Assembly (NCBI RefSeq): GCF_039645565.1
Contig: NZ_CP147914.1
Span: 2,229,573-2,293,572 of the forward strand
DNA length: 64,000 nucleotides
Reading direction: 5' to 3'
From: Sulfurimonas sp. HSL1-2
GTDB lineage: Bacteria; Campylobacterota; Campylobacteria; Campylobacterales; Sulfurimonadaceae
Shown piece after piece: positions 16,195 through 25,376 of this stretch; the stretch's first letter is position 1, and each line of letters starts with the position of its first letter. The position numbers and the translations under genes are program-made. A model generated the notes under the pieces. That model saw nothing but the letters and a program-made list of their open reading frames with translations. It was not told the DNA's origin and ran no database searches.

Positions 16195-17357
16195 CGCTGC
16201 TCATTAAAGAACCTCTCCAGAAAAACACGCCGTTGTACCCCCAGCCGGGCGTTTTCATACTGCCGTGCCACGTCAAAGTTCCGCTTTGCCGCCTGCCTCA
16301 TTCTCAGCCTGTCATTAAGCAATGCGATGATCAGCGATACCAACTGCTGCGGTGCAGTATGCCGGAACAGCACTGTCTCATCCAGCAGCTCAGGGATACC
16401 TCCGACGTTAGCACCAACGGCGGGGCATCCCCTGCTCATCGCCTCAATAAGCGAGCGGGGGAGTCCTTCGGTCAGACTGGGTTGCAGATACAGATCAATC
16501 GCGTCCAACCAGCGGTAGACAGCGTCGCCGCCCGGCACATTGCCATCAAAGTGAACATCTCCATCGATACCGAGACGGGCTGCCAACGCACGGTAACGGT
16601 CAGGATCTCCGCCCCCAAGTACCCTGTATTCTATGTCGATTCCCCGGCTTTTGATCACGGCCATAGCCCTGATGGCCACATCAACACCTTTGTACGCCAG
16701 GCCCAAATTGGCGATCGTGCCCAAAACGGGCTTGGCTTCGGGGTGATTGATCTTTTCGATCCTACCTCGTAGTACAGCCTCGTCGGCATCGGGCAATATG
16801 ATATCCGAGATTGCCGCGGTCATCGCATTCGGTCCGGGCGGATACCGATGCTGCAGGAATCCCTCGGTCACATAGCTGACATAGTGCACTTGTCTGACAG
16901 CGCGGCGCATTCTCACATACAGAAGAGGAGCATAGAGTCTGGCTTTGAGACTTCCGTAGTACCACATCGCATCCCAGGCGCATCCGACGACTTCAAGCAG
17001 ACACGGTTTGTTCAATCGCCTGGCAATCGCCGCCGCCATTAATCCGAATTCGCTCGGCACGCGCGCAATCACGTAGTCGTGTGTTGCAACAAGAGTTGTC
17101 AGCCGCTGCCGCTGCCGCTGTCTCGCGCCGAAAAACGCCTTGAACGAGGCGATGTTCTCCAAAAAAACGAATGATACACCGCTGCCGGAAGCAACAGGGA
17201 GTTCCGGCGCCGTTCCCGTTTCCCTGCATCGCGCCACGACTGTCACTTCGAGCCCCATATCGATGTAACGTCTCAATAATTCATAGGGGAATGTATTGGA
17301 GTAGACTTTCCCGCCCCCGGTCACAAAAATATGATCATGTACGAAAAGCAGTTTCAC
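16188..17357 (-). CDS. Family 4 glycosyltransferase
   Basis: A 389-residue GT-B retaining glycosyltransferase. The N-terminal domain starts LLFVHDHIFVTGGGKVYS with the usual glycine-rich acceptor loop. The C-terminal GT4 signature spans SLTEGLPRSLIEAMSRGCPAVGANVGGIPELL (about 315-346), including the E-x7-E motif that holds the sugar nucleotide. The start codon is GTG at 17357. It is cytosolic or peripheral on the inner membrane and adds one sugar to the lipid-linked glycan; donor and acceptor cannot be read off. Its 3' end overlaps the convergent nucleotidyltransferase-like gene by 7 bp. Confidence 0.88.
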   Translation of the reverse strand: MKLLFVHDHIFVTGGGKVYSNTFPYELLRRYIDMGLEVTVVARCRETGTAPELPVASGSGVSFVFLENIASFKAFFGARQRQRQRLTTLVATHDYVIARVPSEFGLMAAAIARRLNKPCLLEVVGCAWDAMWYYGSLKARLYAPLLYVRMRRAVRQVHYVSYVTEGFLQHRYPPGPNAMTAAISDIILPDADEAVLRGRIEKINHPEAKPVLGTIANLGLAYKGVDVAIRAMAVIKSRGIDIEYRVLGGGDPDRYRALAARLGIDGDVHFDGNVPGGDAVYRWLDAIDLYLQPSLTEGLPRSLIEAMSRGCPAVGANVGGIPELLDETVLFRHTAPQQLVSLIIALLNDRLRMRQAAKRNFDVARQYENARLGVQRRVFLERFFNEQRY

Positions 17358-17376
17358 ACTCTACCGCCGAACATGT

Positions 17377-18513
17377 TCAACGCTGCACTGCCCCCGCGAT
17401 CGCCTCGCGGTATCGATCAATCACAATCTGTTCATCAAATTCCCTACAGACCTTCTCACGCCCCTTCTGCCCCATGGCACTTCTCTGCACCTCTGTCAAT
17501 CGAAGCATTTTCATCATCGCCTCTGCCAGGGACCCTGTGTCCTTCACCTGACACAGGTAACCGTTTACACTGTCGTCCACGACTTCCCGGCAACCGGGGA
17601 CGTCCGTCGTTACGATAGGCTTTGCCATCGCGGCGGCTTCGAGCAGCACACGTGACAATCCTTCACGGTATGAAGGCAATACGACACAGTCGATGCCGGC
17701 AATGACCGATGCAACATCATCGCTCGTACCAAGATACTCAACCGTTCCTTCCGCCTCCCATGCTTTCATCTCGGTCTCGGTGATGGCCGTCGGGTTCCCC
17801 GGGTAGTAGGCCCCCAGGATCATGAATTTGACTTTTTGCGCATTGAACTGCTGATTTATCATTTTTGCCGCTTCGGCGTACTCCATGATCCCCTTGTCTC
17901 TGACCAGGCGTGCAATGAAAAGAAAACGGACAATTCCGTCGGAAACGCGTGCCGGCCTAGGTGCAAAGCGAGTGGAATCGATCCCCGATCCCGGCAGCAG
18001 GCCGGTCTTTTCTGCTTTGACCAATTTCGAGTGGATGAACAGCTCCCGGTCCTGTACGTTTTGGAAAAATACCTTTTTGGGTATGCGCAATGCCGTTTTG
18101 TAGAGCATTTTCGCAATTTTTGAAGCGAGATTATCATTGATAAAAACCGTGCCAAGTCCGGAGATATTGCTGATCACGGGGATACCGAGCAGCCCGGCCG
18201 CCATGGAACCGTATATGTTCGGCTTGATGGTATACTGCAGCAGTACGTCCGGCCTGACCTCTTTGAACAGCCGGTAAAAATCCCTGATCAATCTGGCGTC
18301 TTCAAGCGGGTTTGTCCCCTTGTTATTCATAGAGATCTCACGATACGCGCACCCAAGTGCCTGCAGCTTTTCGGAGTAGTCGTCACGCGGCGCGATACAG
18401 ACGATACGGTGTCCTTCTGCCTGCAATGCCTTCACAAGTCCCCGTCGGAAATTATAGATGTTCCAGGAGGTATTGATAACGATGGCAATAGTCAGGTGTT
18501 TACTTGGCTGCAT
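17377..18513 (-). CDS. Family 4 glycosyltransferase, PglA-like
   Basis: A GT4 enzyme of about 378 residues. The N-terminal part has the layout seen in PglA/WbpX-type transferases: VINTSWNIYNFRRGLVKAL, then YTIKPNIYGSMAAG near 100. The catalytic C-terminal motif is LPSYREGLSRVLLEAAAMAKPIVTTDVPGC around 285-315. PglA adds GalNAc to a lipid-linked sugar in Campylobacter; a HexNAc transfer here is possible but not proven. The ATG at 18513 is preferred over the TTG 27 bases upstream because ACGGAA lies right before it. It ends 19 bp ahead of the next glycosyltransferase and is likely co-transcribed. Confidence 0.86.
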   Translation of the reverse strand: MQPSKHLTIAIVINTSWNIYNFRRGLVKALQAEGHRIVCIAPRDDYSEKLQALGCAYREISMNNKGTNPLEDARLIRDFYRLFKEVRPDVLLQYTIKPNIYGSMAAGLLGIPVISNISGLGTVFINDNLASKIAKMLYKTALRIPKKVFFQNVQDRELFIHSKLVKAEKTGLLPGSGIDSTRFAPRPARVSDGIVRFLFIARLVRDKGIMEYAEAAKMINQQFNAQKVKFMILGAYYPGNPTAITETEMKAWEAEGTVEYLGTSDDVASVIAGIDCVVLPSYREGLSRVLLEAAAMAKPIVTTDVPGCREVVDDSVNGYLCQVKDTGSLAEAMMKMLRLTEVQRSAMGQKGREKVCREFDEQIVIDRYREAIAGAVQR

Positions 18514-18624
18514 GATTTTCCGTGTACGTAAATTGCGCAAATCTTAGCATTTCGCTGCTGAGCCGATGGACTCGGTTTTCATCTTTCAAGCCGCAACAGC
18601 TCCAAATTCTTAGCGCTATGAACC

Positions 18625-18630
18625 TATAAT
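18625..18630 (+). promoter_or_regulatory. -10 box immediately before the elyC-like start
   Basis: A perfect TATAAT ends 7 nt before the ATG at 18638 and overlaps the alternative ATG at 18629. This would place the transcription start at about the start codon, with no room for a ribosome-binding site. Confidence 0.55.
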
Positions 18631-18637
18631 GCTCTTC

Positions 18638-19375
18638 ATGTTTGTACTCAAAAAAATCATCGCCTCCTTCCTAATGCCCCTGCCGATCTTCTTCATCCTT
18701 TTCGGTCTAGGCCTGTTCCTGCTGTATATGAAGAAACGTCAAAGGGCCGTACAAATGCTGACGGTCGCGCTGATCTGGATCACGCTTCTGTCCTACACCC
18801 CTTTTTCCGGTCTGCTGCTCGCCCCGCTGGAAAATATCTACCCCAAATGGCAGCCAGGAAGCGAACAGCCTGCCTACATTCACGTTCTGGGTTCCGGTCA
18901 CGACTCTGACGCCAGATTGCCGCTTTCATCACAACCCAACCCCACGGGATTGATACGGACCATCGAAGGGGTAATGATCTACCGGCAGTCGGAAAATGCC
19001 AAACTGATCTTCAGCGGGTACGGCGGAGACGACCCCGTCTCCAATGCCGAAGTAAACGCCGCGGTCGGCATGGCCCTCGGCGTTCCGCGAAAAGACATTA
19101 TCGTGCTGACAACACCGAAAGACACGGACGAGGAAGCTGCCGCAGCCGGAGCTGTCGCAGGCGACAAACAAGTCATCCTCGTCACTTCCGCCATACACAT
19201 GCCGCGGGCCGTAGCACTGTTTAGGAAAGCCGGTGTCAACGTCATCCCCGCTCCGACTGATTACAAATGCAAAGATACCCGCTGGCTCCAGTGGCCTTCA
19301 TCAGCAGGGTTGCAACTCTCGGAGCATGCGTTCCATGAGTACCTAGGAATATTATGGCTAGCAATCAAGCATTGA
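18638..19375 (+). CDS. elyC: ElyC-like DUF218/YdcF-family membrane protein
   Basis: A protein of about 245 residues. Two N-terminal membrane helices (about 8-32 and 38-60) are followed by a DUF218 domain with HVLGSGHDSDARLP, the charged TPKDTDEEAAAAG stretch and the closing VTSAIHMPRAVALF helix. The N-terminal pattern LKKIIASFLMPLPIFFILFGLGLFLL is close to E. coli ElyC, which affects peptidoglycan and lipid-carrier (undecaprenyl phosphate) metabolism at low temperature. That role suits its position beside genes that consume the same carrier, but the biochemical activity of the family is unsettled. ATG 18638 is preferred to ATG 18629, which overlaps the -10 box. Confidence 0.82.
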   Translation: MFVLKKIIASFLMPLPIFFILFGLGLFLLYMKKRQRAVQMLTVALIWITLLSYTPFSGLLLAPLENIYPKWQPGSEQPAYIHVLGSGHDSDARLPLSSQPNPTGLIRTIEGVMIYRQSENAKLIFSGYGGDDPVSNAEVNAAVGMALGVPRKDIIVLTTPKDTDEEAAAAGAVAGDKQVILVTSAIHMPRAVALFRKAGVNVIPAPTDYKCKDTRWLQWPSSAGLQLSEHAFHEYLGILWLAIKH

Positions 19376-19430
19376 GTTTCTGCATCGGCAGCATGGGGGC
19401 TCGCCGACCCGAATACTTCCTACTTTACAC

Positions 19431-20480
19431 TTACCCAAACATACTAAAGATCAAAAAATTCTTGTACGGTAACCACCACTTTGAAAAACTACCCAGGGTC
19501 AGCCAAACGGTGAGGACAGTAAAATAGAACAACAGAATCAGGAACGTCGTTATCTGCTGGGAAAGCGTATCGCGCATCAAAAACGGCAGGCGGGCAAAAA
19601 CGACGATCTGAAGCGGCAGGAAATAGAGCGCCATCCTGTCCACTGCCGTCGAAGCCAACACGACAAGCGGAATGGCAGCCAGTGAAGCCAGTGCGATCAT
19701 TGACCAGAATCCATAGTCGTTGAAATGCTGCTTCCACTGTTTGCGATAAAGCATCAGCAGCATCGCCGGCACAGCATTGAGCAATACACGGATCATCGCA
19801 CCCCCCGACTGCATTCCGGCTTCAACGTAGTTTACGTATAGCGTTTCGGCAGCATCACCGACAAAAGCGCTCCAGACGCCAACCCCGGCAAAAAGGATTG
19901 CCAGAATCTTGAATATCCTTCCTTTTCCCTGCTGAAACACACCGAATGCGATCATAAGGATCGCCGATTTATGGAAAGTGACCGCCAGTACGACCATCAA
20001 AACGAAACGTACGAATTTCCCCCGTTCGAGGAAGGTGATCCCCCACATGACGAGACCCAGTGCCACCCCTTGTCGCATATATCCCATGTACACGACAATA
20101 TACAGATATGGGACTGCCACGGCCAGTCCCAGCCACGGATCGACCTGGCGTCGTAGGAATATCATCAATCCCGTGACGGAAATCACTGCGCAGATCATCG
20201 TGACTGCGTAAAATCCCCAGTCCCACTGGTACATATAGTAACTGATGAGCTGATACCCCGGGTCTTTGATGCCCAGTGCCAGATCAAGCGTCAGGTAACG
20301 CATCTCATCAAATCGCGACAGATAGTTATACCAGTCACCGCCACTCATCCTAAACCCAAGCAGGAGCGTCAGAAGCATCCCGGTAGATATCCATACGGCA
20401 TTGTTTGGGCGCACCCCTTTTCCGGCTGTCATGATGGCGGCCAATGCCGGCACCAAAAACATCAAATAGTAAGCCAGCAT
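19431..20480 (-). CDS. EpsG-like polysaccharide polymerase (Wzy candidate)
   Basis: A 349-residue integral membrane protein with roughly ten hydrophobic segments. It matches the EpsG family pattern: an early GFRMSGGDWYNYLSRFDEM loop (about 42-60), YMGYMRQGVALGLVMWGITF (about 132-151) and the VTFHKSAILMI motif (about 167-177). EpsG-type proteins are thought to polymerise repeat units like Wzy. No other Wzy candidate is visible in the window, so this is the best polymerase candidate. It starts 4 bp after the AsnB-like gene, whose tail contains its ribosome site AAGGAT. Confidence 0.82.
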   Translation of the reverse strand: MLAYYLMFLVPALAAIMTAGKGVRPNNAVWISTGMLLTLLLGFRMSGGDWYNYLSRFDEMRYLTLDLALGIKDPGYQLISYYMYQWDWGFYAVTMICAVISVTGLMIFLRRQVDPWLGLAVAVPYLYIVVYMGYMRQGVALGLVMWGITFLERGKFVRFVLMVVLAVTFHKSAILMIAFGVFQQGKGRIFKILAILFAGVGVWSAFVGDAAETLYVNYVEAGMQSGGAMIRVLLNAVPAMLLMLYRKQWKQHFNDYGFWSMIALASLAAIPLVVLASTAVDRMALYFLPLQIVVFARLPFLMRDTLSQQITTFLILLFYFTVLTVWLTLGSFSKWWLPYKNFLIFSMFG

Positions 20481-20484
20481 AGTT

Positions 20485-22422
20485 TCAATCCTTACCGATC
20501 GTCATACTTCCCCACGTTTCACACCACATCTCGAACATCAGTATGAACCATATCTCGTTGATGTTGACGTACCGTCCTTCATAATAATCTTCCAGTGTTT
20601 TTTGCACTTGTATAGCATCGAAGATCTGCCCCTCTTCCAAACGTTCTTTTGCAAGGTAACGGTCAAGCAAAGGCCTCAGATCATTTTTCAGCCACTCATA
20701 CAACGGGACCTGAAAACCGGATTTTTGGCGCTCAAAAAAACTTTTGGGTATGTGATTGTAGAGCACTTTTTTCAGCAGGTACTTCCCGCTATCGTCTTTG
20801 TATTTCAGTGCTATGGGTACCCGTGCAATGAACTCGGCGACCTTGTGATCGAGCAACGGTTCGCGCCCTTCCAGGCTGACACTCATCGTTGCACGGTCGA
20901 CTTTGGTCAGGACATCATCGACCATAAAAGTCTGAAAGTCGACAGCCATCATCCGTTCCAGCGGTGCGATATCCGCCAATGTTTCAAAACTGCCGAAGCC
21001 GGTTTGCGCCGGAAGGCCCGCTTCACCCCCCAAACAATTCTCTATGGTCTCCGCATCGACATAAGAGCTTGCCTCGATGAACATCTGCTCCAGCGTATCG
21101 GCGTTGACAGCCCGTTTAAACTTCTGGAATTTGTCACGGATATTGGTCTGCCGTTTCGAGCGGGGGAGCATGCCGTTCAACCGGTAGACCGCTTTTTCGT
21201 TTAGCAGGTTGACCGCCCCTTTAAGCACGTTCTTTTTCACACCCGGTACCAGGAGCCTCATGACCCTGTTCAGGGCAAAGTACTTGCTGTAGCCGCAAAA
21301 AAGCTCGTCTCCCCCGTCACCGGAAAGGACGACGGAGACCTTCTCTTTTGCCAGCTTCGAGACCAGGATAGTCGCTATTGCCGAACTGTCCCCGAAAGGT
21401 TCATCATAGATCTTCGGCAGCTCCGGGATGACCTGTAAGGCATCCTCTTTGGTGCAGTAGTATTCGGTATGTTCCGTGCCCAGGTAGGCCGCGATCTTCC
21501 TGGCATGCTCCGCTTCATCGTAGCCCTCTTCGTCAAACCCGATGGTAAAAGTCCGCAACGGCTCCTTCGAAGCTTTTTGAAGCAGTGCCGTTACAAGTGA
21601 ACTGTCGACACCTCCGCTCAGAAAGACACCGACAGGGACATCAGAGACCATGCGCAGCTGAAAAGCCTCCATCAGCTCTTGCTCCAGCGTGTCAAGAACG
21701 GCCTCTTCGGAAAGATCCAGCTTCGCTTTACTATAAAACACATTGACATTCCAATACTGCCGTATCTCGAACTGCCCCGCCTGCAGATCGTACTCCAGGT
21801 AATGGCCCGCTTTGAGCTTGTAGGTATTCTCGAAGATGGTATAGGGCGCCGGAATGTACCCGAAACGCATGTACACAGGGATGACCGATCTCTCGATCGT
21901 CTTTTCAAACCTTTCGTGTTCCCTGAACGCCTTGAGTTCGCTGGCGAATAGAAAAAGTCCGTCCTTTACGTAGTAATAGAACGGCTTTACACCGGCCCGG
22001 TCACGGAACATAAACAGTTTCTCCGCCCTGCTGTCATAGATGACGAATGCGAACATTCCCCGGAACCTGCCGACGCACTCCTTTCCCCATGCATGGAACG
22101 CTTTGAGAATGACCTCCGTATCGGAGTGGGATGCGAAGGCATACCCCAGGGTTTCAAGCTCACTTTTGATCTCGCCGAAGTTGTACACTTCCCCGTTATA
22201 GACCATGCTCAAATGTTCAAAGAACATGGGCTGATGCCCCAGTGCAGAAAGGTCCAGAATGGAGAGCCGGCGATGCCCAAGACCGATCTGGGCGAAATCG
22301 GTACGCTCAAAAGATGTTCCGGAATCATCCGGGCCCCGCAATACCATAGCATCCGTCATCGATTTAAGTACCGCCTCTGACGAGTGCCCCCGGTGATCAA
22401 TAAACCCTGCTACGCCGCACAT
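20485..22422 (-). CDS. asnB: Asparagine synthetase-like glutamine amidotransferase
   Basis: A 645-residue class II glutamine amidotransferase fused to an asparagine-synthetase domain. Cys2 is the glutaminase nucleophile (MCGVAGF), with RGPDDSG and YNGEVYNF completing that site. The ATP pyrophosphatase loop is LSGGVDSSLV near 268-277. In polysaccharide clusters such paralogues are thought to amidate uronic acid residues; here the cluster also encodes a UDP-HexNAc 6-dehydrogenase that would supply a uronic acid. Ordinary asparagine synthesis remains possible. It lies directly upstream of the EpsG-like gene and just after the gtrB-like gene on the same strand. Confidence 0.88.
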   Translation of the reverse strand: MCGVAGFIDHRGHSSEAVLKSMTDAMVLRGPDDSGTSFERTDFAQIGLGHRRLSILDLSALGHQPMFFEHLSMVYNGEVYNFGEIKSELETLGYAFASHSDTEVILKAFHAWGKECVGRFRGMFAFVIYDSRAEKLFMFRDRAGVKPFYYYVKDGLFLFASELKAFREHERFEKTIERSVIPVYMRFGYIPAPYTIFENTYKLKAGHYLEYDLQAGQFEIRQYWNVNVFYSKAKLDLSEEAVLDTLEQELMEAFQLRMVSDVPVGVFLSGGVDSSLVTALLQKASKEPLRTFTIGFDEEGYDEAEHARKIAAYLGTEHTEYYCTKEDALQVIPELPKIYDEPFGDSSAIATILVSKLAKEKVSVVLSGDGGDELFCGYSKYFALNRVMRLLVPGVKKNVLKGAVNLLNEKAVYRLNGMLPRSKRQTNIRDKFQKFKRAVNADTLEQMFIEASSYVDAETIENCLGGEAGLPAQTGFGSFETLADIAPLERMMAVDFQTFMVDDVLTKVDRATMSVSLEGREPLLDHKVAEFIARVPIALKYKDDSGKYLLKKVLYNHIPKSFFERQKSGFQVPLYEWLKNDLRPLLDRYLAKERLEEGQIFDAIQVQKTLEDYYEGRYVNINEIWFILMFEMWCETWGSMTIGKD

Positions 22423-22444
22423 AAATTATTCAACATTATAAAGA

Positions 22445-23380
22445 TCAATATTCATCCTCAATGATATATGTTGGTCTTCTTTTGGACTCCATATAAATAC
22501 GTCCTATGTATTCCCCCAAGACTCCAATACCTATAAGTTGGATTCCGCCCAAAAAGAGAATAGTAGTCATTGTCGATGCATAACCAGGCATATCAACACC
22601 TAAAATGATAGTTTGTAGAATAATCACTGTGCCATAGAAAAATGCAAGAAGCGAAATGATCAAGCCGAGATACAACCAGACTTTCAAAGGAAATGTACTG
22701 AAACTTGTAATGCCTTCCAATGCGAAATTCCATAATTTCCAACCATTGAAACTTGTTTTCCCTGCTTTTCTTTCATCTCTTTTGTAGTCGACCACTGTGG
22801 CTTTAAAACCCACCCAGGCGAAAAGGCCTTTCATGAAGCGCTCGCTTTCCGGAAGTTGTTGCAATGCATCGAGTACTTTTCTCGTCATAAGTCTGTAATC
22901 ACCGACGTTCTCCGGAATGGCAACCTTGGAAATTTTATTGTTGAATTTATAAAACAGCCTCGCACTCACCCTTTTTGCAAAGCTATCTGACGATCTGTCA
23001 ATCCTTCTGGCCAAAACGACATCGCTGCCGTTTCTCCAATGAAGCATGAATTCCTTGATCATCTCAGGTGGGTCCTGCAAATCCACGTCAATCGGTATGA
23101 TGACGTCGCCTTTTGCCTGGTCCAGCCCTGCCGTCAAAGCAGCTTCTTTCCCAAAATTTCTTGAGAGGTTAATGATTCGCATATTTTGAAAAGTCTGCTT
23201 TGCAGAAACCAATGCGCCCAATGTGTTATCTCGACTCCCGTCATTGATAAAAACCAACTCATAGGTTTCGCCGATTTCACCCAATACTTTCGTAATCTCG
23301 CGCAAGAAGATGTTAATGACATCTTCTTCGTTATAACAAGGGCAGACTACAGAGATGACCGGACGTATGTTTTCATCACC
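22445..23380 (-). CDS. gtrB: GtrB/DPM-type family 2 glycosyltransferase
   Basis: A GT2 enzyme of about 311 residues. The catalytic domain begins VISVVCPCYNEEDVI and contains the metal-binding DVDLQDPPE (about 94-102); two membrane helices near 225-290 and the SKRRPTYIIEDEY tail complete the GtrB/ArnC/dolichol-phosphate-mannose-synthase pattern. It would move a hexose from a UDP-sugar to undecaprenyl phosphate on the cytoplasmic face. ATG 23380 is chosen (AAAGG 8 nt upstream; the frame is open 15 codons further). Its start overlaps the end of gtrA, and a GT-C gene precedes gtrA, giving the three-part Gtr modification module. Confidence 0.9.
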   Translation of the reverse strand, partial: GDENIRPVISVVCPCYNEEDVINIFLREITKVLGEIGETYELVFINDGSRDNTLGALVSAKQTFQNMRIINLSRNFGKEAALTAGLDQAKGDVIIPIDVDLQDPPEMIKEFMLHWRNGSDVVLARRIDRSSDSFAKRVSARLFYKFNNKISKVAIPENVGDYRLMTRKVLDALQQLPESERFMKGLFAWVGFKATVVDYKRDERKAGKTSFNGWKLWNFALEGITSFSTFPLKVWLYLGLIISLLAFFYGTVIILQTIILGVDMPGYASTMTTILFLGGIQLIGIGVLGEYIGRIYMESKRRPTYIIEDEY

Positions 23381-23744
23381 CATATACAAAACCTTTTCTG
23401 GCAAAATAATTAAAGAAAAAGACAATACCTATGGCGATTGCCCTGGCGGAATAATCGTCCAATGCAACTTTTTTCAATCCGTAAACGATCAAAATATTTA
23501 GAATTAGCCCCACAAACGTAATAGCCGCGACCACCAAAAATTCATGATGCATCTTCTCCATTTTAATCGTTGAAAACACATATTTGCGTGTCAAAAAGAA
23601 ACTGACAAAAAATCCTGCCGAATACCCTACAACCGTTGCAAGGACATACTTGAAGACATCGAACCCCACCAGCAGACTGTATAATGAAAAGTCAACCAAA
23701 GTCGCCGTAATCCCGACATACAAAAAATCTCTGATCTGTTTCAT
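23376..23744 (-). CDS. gtrA: GtrA-family flippase
   Basis: A 122-residue protein with four hydrophobic helices, the size and topology of GtrA. Features include the opening RDFLYVGITATLVDFSLYSLL and the conserved ATVVGYSAGFFVSFFLTRKYVF (about 37-58). GtrA proteins are thought to flip undecaprenyl-phosphate-linked hexose to the periplasmic face. It overlaps the GT-C gene upstream by ATGA and the gtrB-like gene downstream by a few bases, so translation of the three is coupled. Confidence 0.88.
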   Translation of the reverse strand: MKQIRDFLYVGITATLVDFSLYSLLVGFDVFKYVLATVVGYSAGFFVSFFLTRKYVFSTIKMEKMHHEFLVVAAITFVGLILNILIVYGLKKVALDDYSARAIAIGIVFFFNYFARKGFVYG

Positions 23745-25357
23745 TGATTTTCAAACTTTATCTGATTTTTCCTTTGCAAAACCGTCAAGACCACCTCATC
23801 GCCATCTCTAACCTGATAATAAACTTTGAAGTTTTTCAGTGACATTTCATCTACTTCTTTGGGATCATTCCTTCCATTCCTGTAATAGTTATTCAAAATA
23901 TAATTAGCCTTTTCGACGCTCTTAACATAATTTATTCTGTCTCTATCCTGATAGTTTTTTAGCAAGAAGAACAGAAAAAGGTTCGTATGGGATGCGACAT
24001 AAATGTTGACTTTAGGGTTTTTATCATTTGCCAGAATGTATTCGACTGCAGCGAGGTTGCCGAGGCCCCAATAATCCACAGGCCATTTCGTTGTCCAATC
24101 TTTGCCCGCAAAGGCATTGAAATAAATATTTTGCATCGGGTGCATTTTCCACATCCAACCGGAAACGGATATCAATACCCCTGCGAGTACAACGGCAAGA
24201 ATACGTTTATAAAGGACACCCAGCCTGTTCCATACCAGAATGAAGCCGCCTGTCGTCAGCAGAATAAACATGGGGTAAATAAAATAGAGTTGTCTCCACC
24301 CGTTATAAAGTACCGAATGCAAAACGATGACGGCGAGAACCGGCGCCCAGAAAAATGCAAAAAATATATAATCCTGTAATTCGTGCTCGTTTTTCCATAG
24401 TTTCAAATGATTGACCGCAGCCAAGAAGACCGTATAGCCGGACCCCACAATAAAAAAGAGCAGATAGATAATAGGCGTCGTGATCCCGACCCATATGAAA
24501 ACATAATACCAGGGAAGCTCCGTAGCTTTGATATATGTGCCAAAAAAGAGTTCGCTTCCGTACCATCTGAATTGGGACATGTTTTTGAATGCTTCAATGA
24601 AATGACCGACGGGGTCTGTCCACAACCATGGCCACATAACGACAACAAGTAGAGACGCTGTAATGAGATAGAGGCCCAAACTGATCAATATATTTCGAAC
24701 GACCAACTCTTTTTTGAACAATCTGATTGCGATGATGACGATAGTTGCCGCCAAGACGACGATACCCATTATTCGAATATCGATGGCATAGGCGGTCACC
24801 GCCGCATGTATCAGCGCATTTTTGATTGTCGGGGAAAGCACATAGATGATCAACGTGTTTACGGCCAACGCGTATGCTGCCATGAACACGATATCTTTAC
24901 CGTTGTAAAATGCATCTGCGAAAATCCGCGGGGACAAGATCAGCACCAAGGCGGAAAGCAACCCTATCCACTCGCTTTCAAAGCGCCTGGCCGACATTTG
25001 GTAGACTGCAAACACGCCGACAACAAACATCAAAAACGTCAAAAGGTGCCGTAAATAAAATATGTCTTTATCGGATTTGATGCCAAGGGCATATTCCAAA
25101 ATGACGGCCGGCAATGAAAAAGCTACGCCGTAATCCCTGTCTTTATAAGTTCCCAGTGCAGGGACATCTTCTTTGACCCGGGACGGCGCAAACTTTTCTG
25201 CAAGATAATTGGCCGTAACGGTCGCCGTCACCCGCTCTCTCCATTCATCAGTCGACATGCCGTAATCTTTGTATATCAGGTTACCCAGAACAATCAATAC
25301 AATAAAAAAAAGTACAACAGCACTTTTTGTTTTTTGCGCACCAATCAATGAAATCAA
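23741..25357 (-). CDS. GT-C membrane glycosyltransferase (Gtr-module specificity enzyme)
   Basis: A 538-residue multi-spanning protein. The first periplasmic loop carries YGMSTDEWRER (about 32-42), where the acidic pair would be the catalytic residues of a family 39-like GT-C enzyme. It has about eleven hydrophobic segments and a soluble C-terminal part of about 120 residues. Next to gtrA and gtrB, the expected role is transfer of the flipped hexose onto the growing or finished polysaccharide in the periplasm. GtrC-type enzymes vary greatly, so which residue it decorates cannot be told. The start is TTG at 25357 with AGCGGAGGA 4 nt before it. The sequence is AT-richer than the flanking housekeeping genes. 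Confidence 0.8.
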   Translation of the reverse strand: MISLIGAQKTKSAVVLFFIVLIVLGNLIYKDYGMSTDEWRERVTATVTANYLAEKFAPSRVKEDVPALGTYKDRDYGVAFSLPAVILEYALGIKSDKDIFYLRHLLTFLMFVVGVFAVYQMSARRFESEWIGLLSALVLILSPRIFADAFYNGKDIVFMAAYALAVNTLIIYVLSPTIKNALIHAAVTAYAIDIRIMGIVVLAATIVIIAIRLFKKELVVRNILISLGLYLITASLLVVVMWPWLWTDPVGHFIEAFKNMSQFRWYGSELFFGTYIKATELPWYYVFIWVGITTPIIYLLFFIVGSGYTVFLAAVNHLKLWKNEHELQDYIFFAFFWAPVLAVIVLHSVLYNGWRQLYFIYPMFILLTTGGFILVWNRLGVLYKRILAVVLAGVLISVSGWMWKMHPMQNIYFNAFAGKDWTTKWPVDYWGLGNLAAVEYILANDKNPKVNIYVASHTNLFLFFLLKNYQDRDRINYVKSVEKANYILNNYYRNGRNDPKEVDEMSLKNFKVYYQVRDGDEVVLTVLQRKNQIKFENQ

Positions 25358-25376
25358 ATTTTCCTCCGCTATTCAC

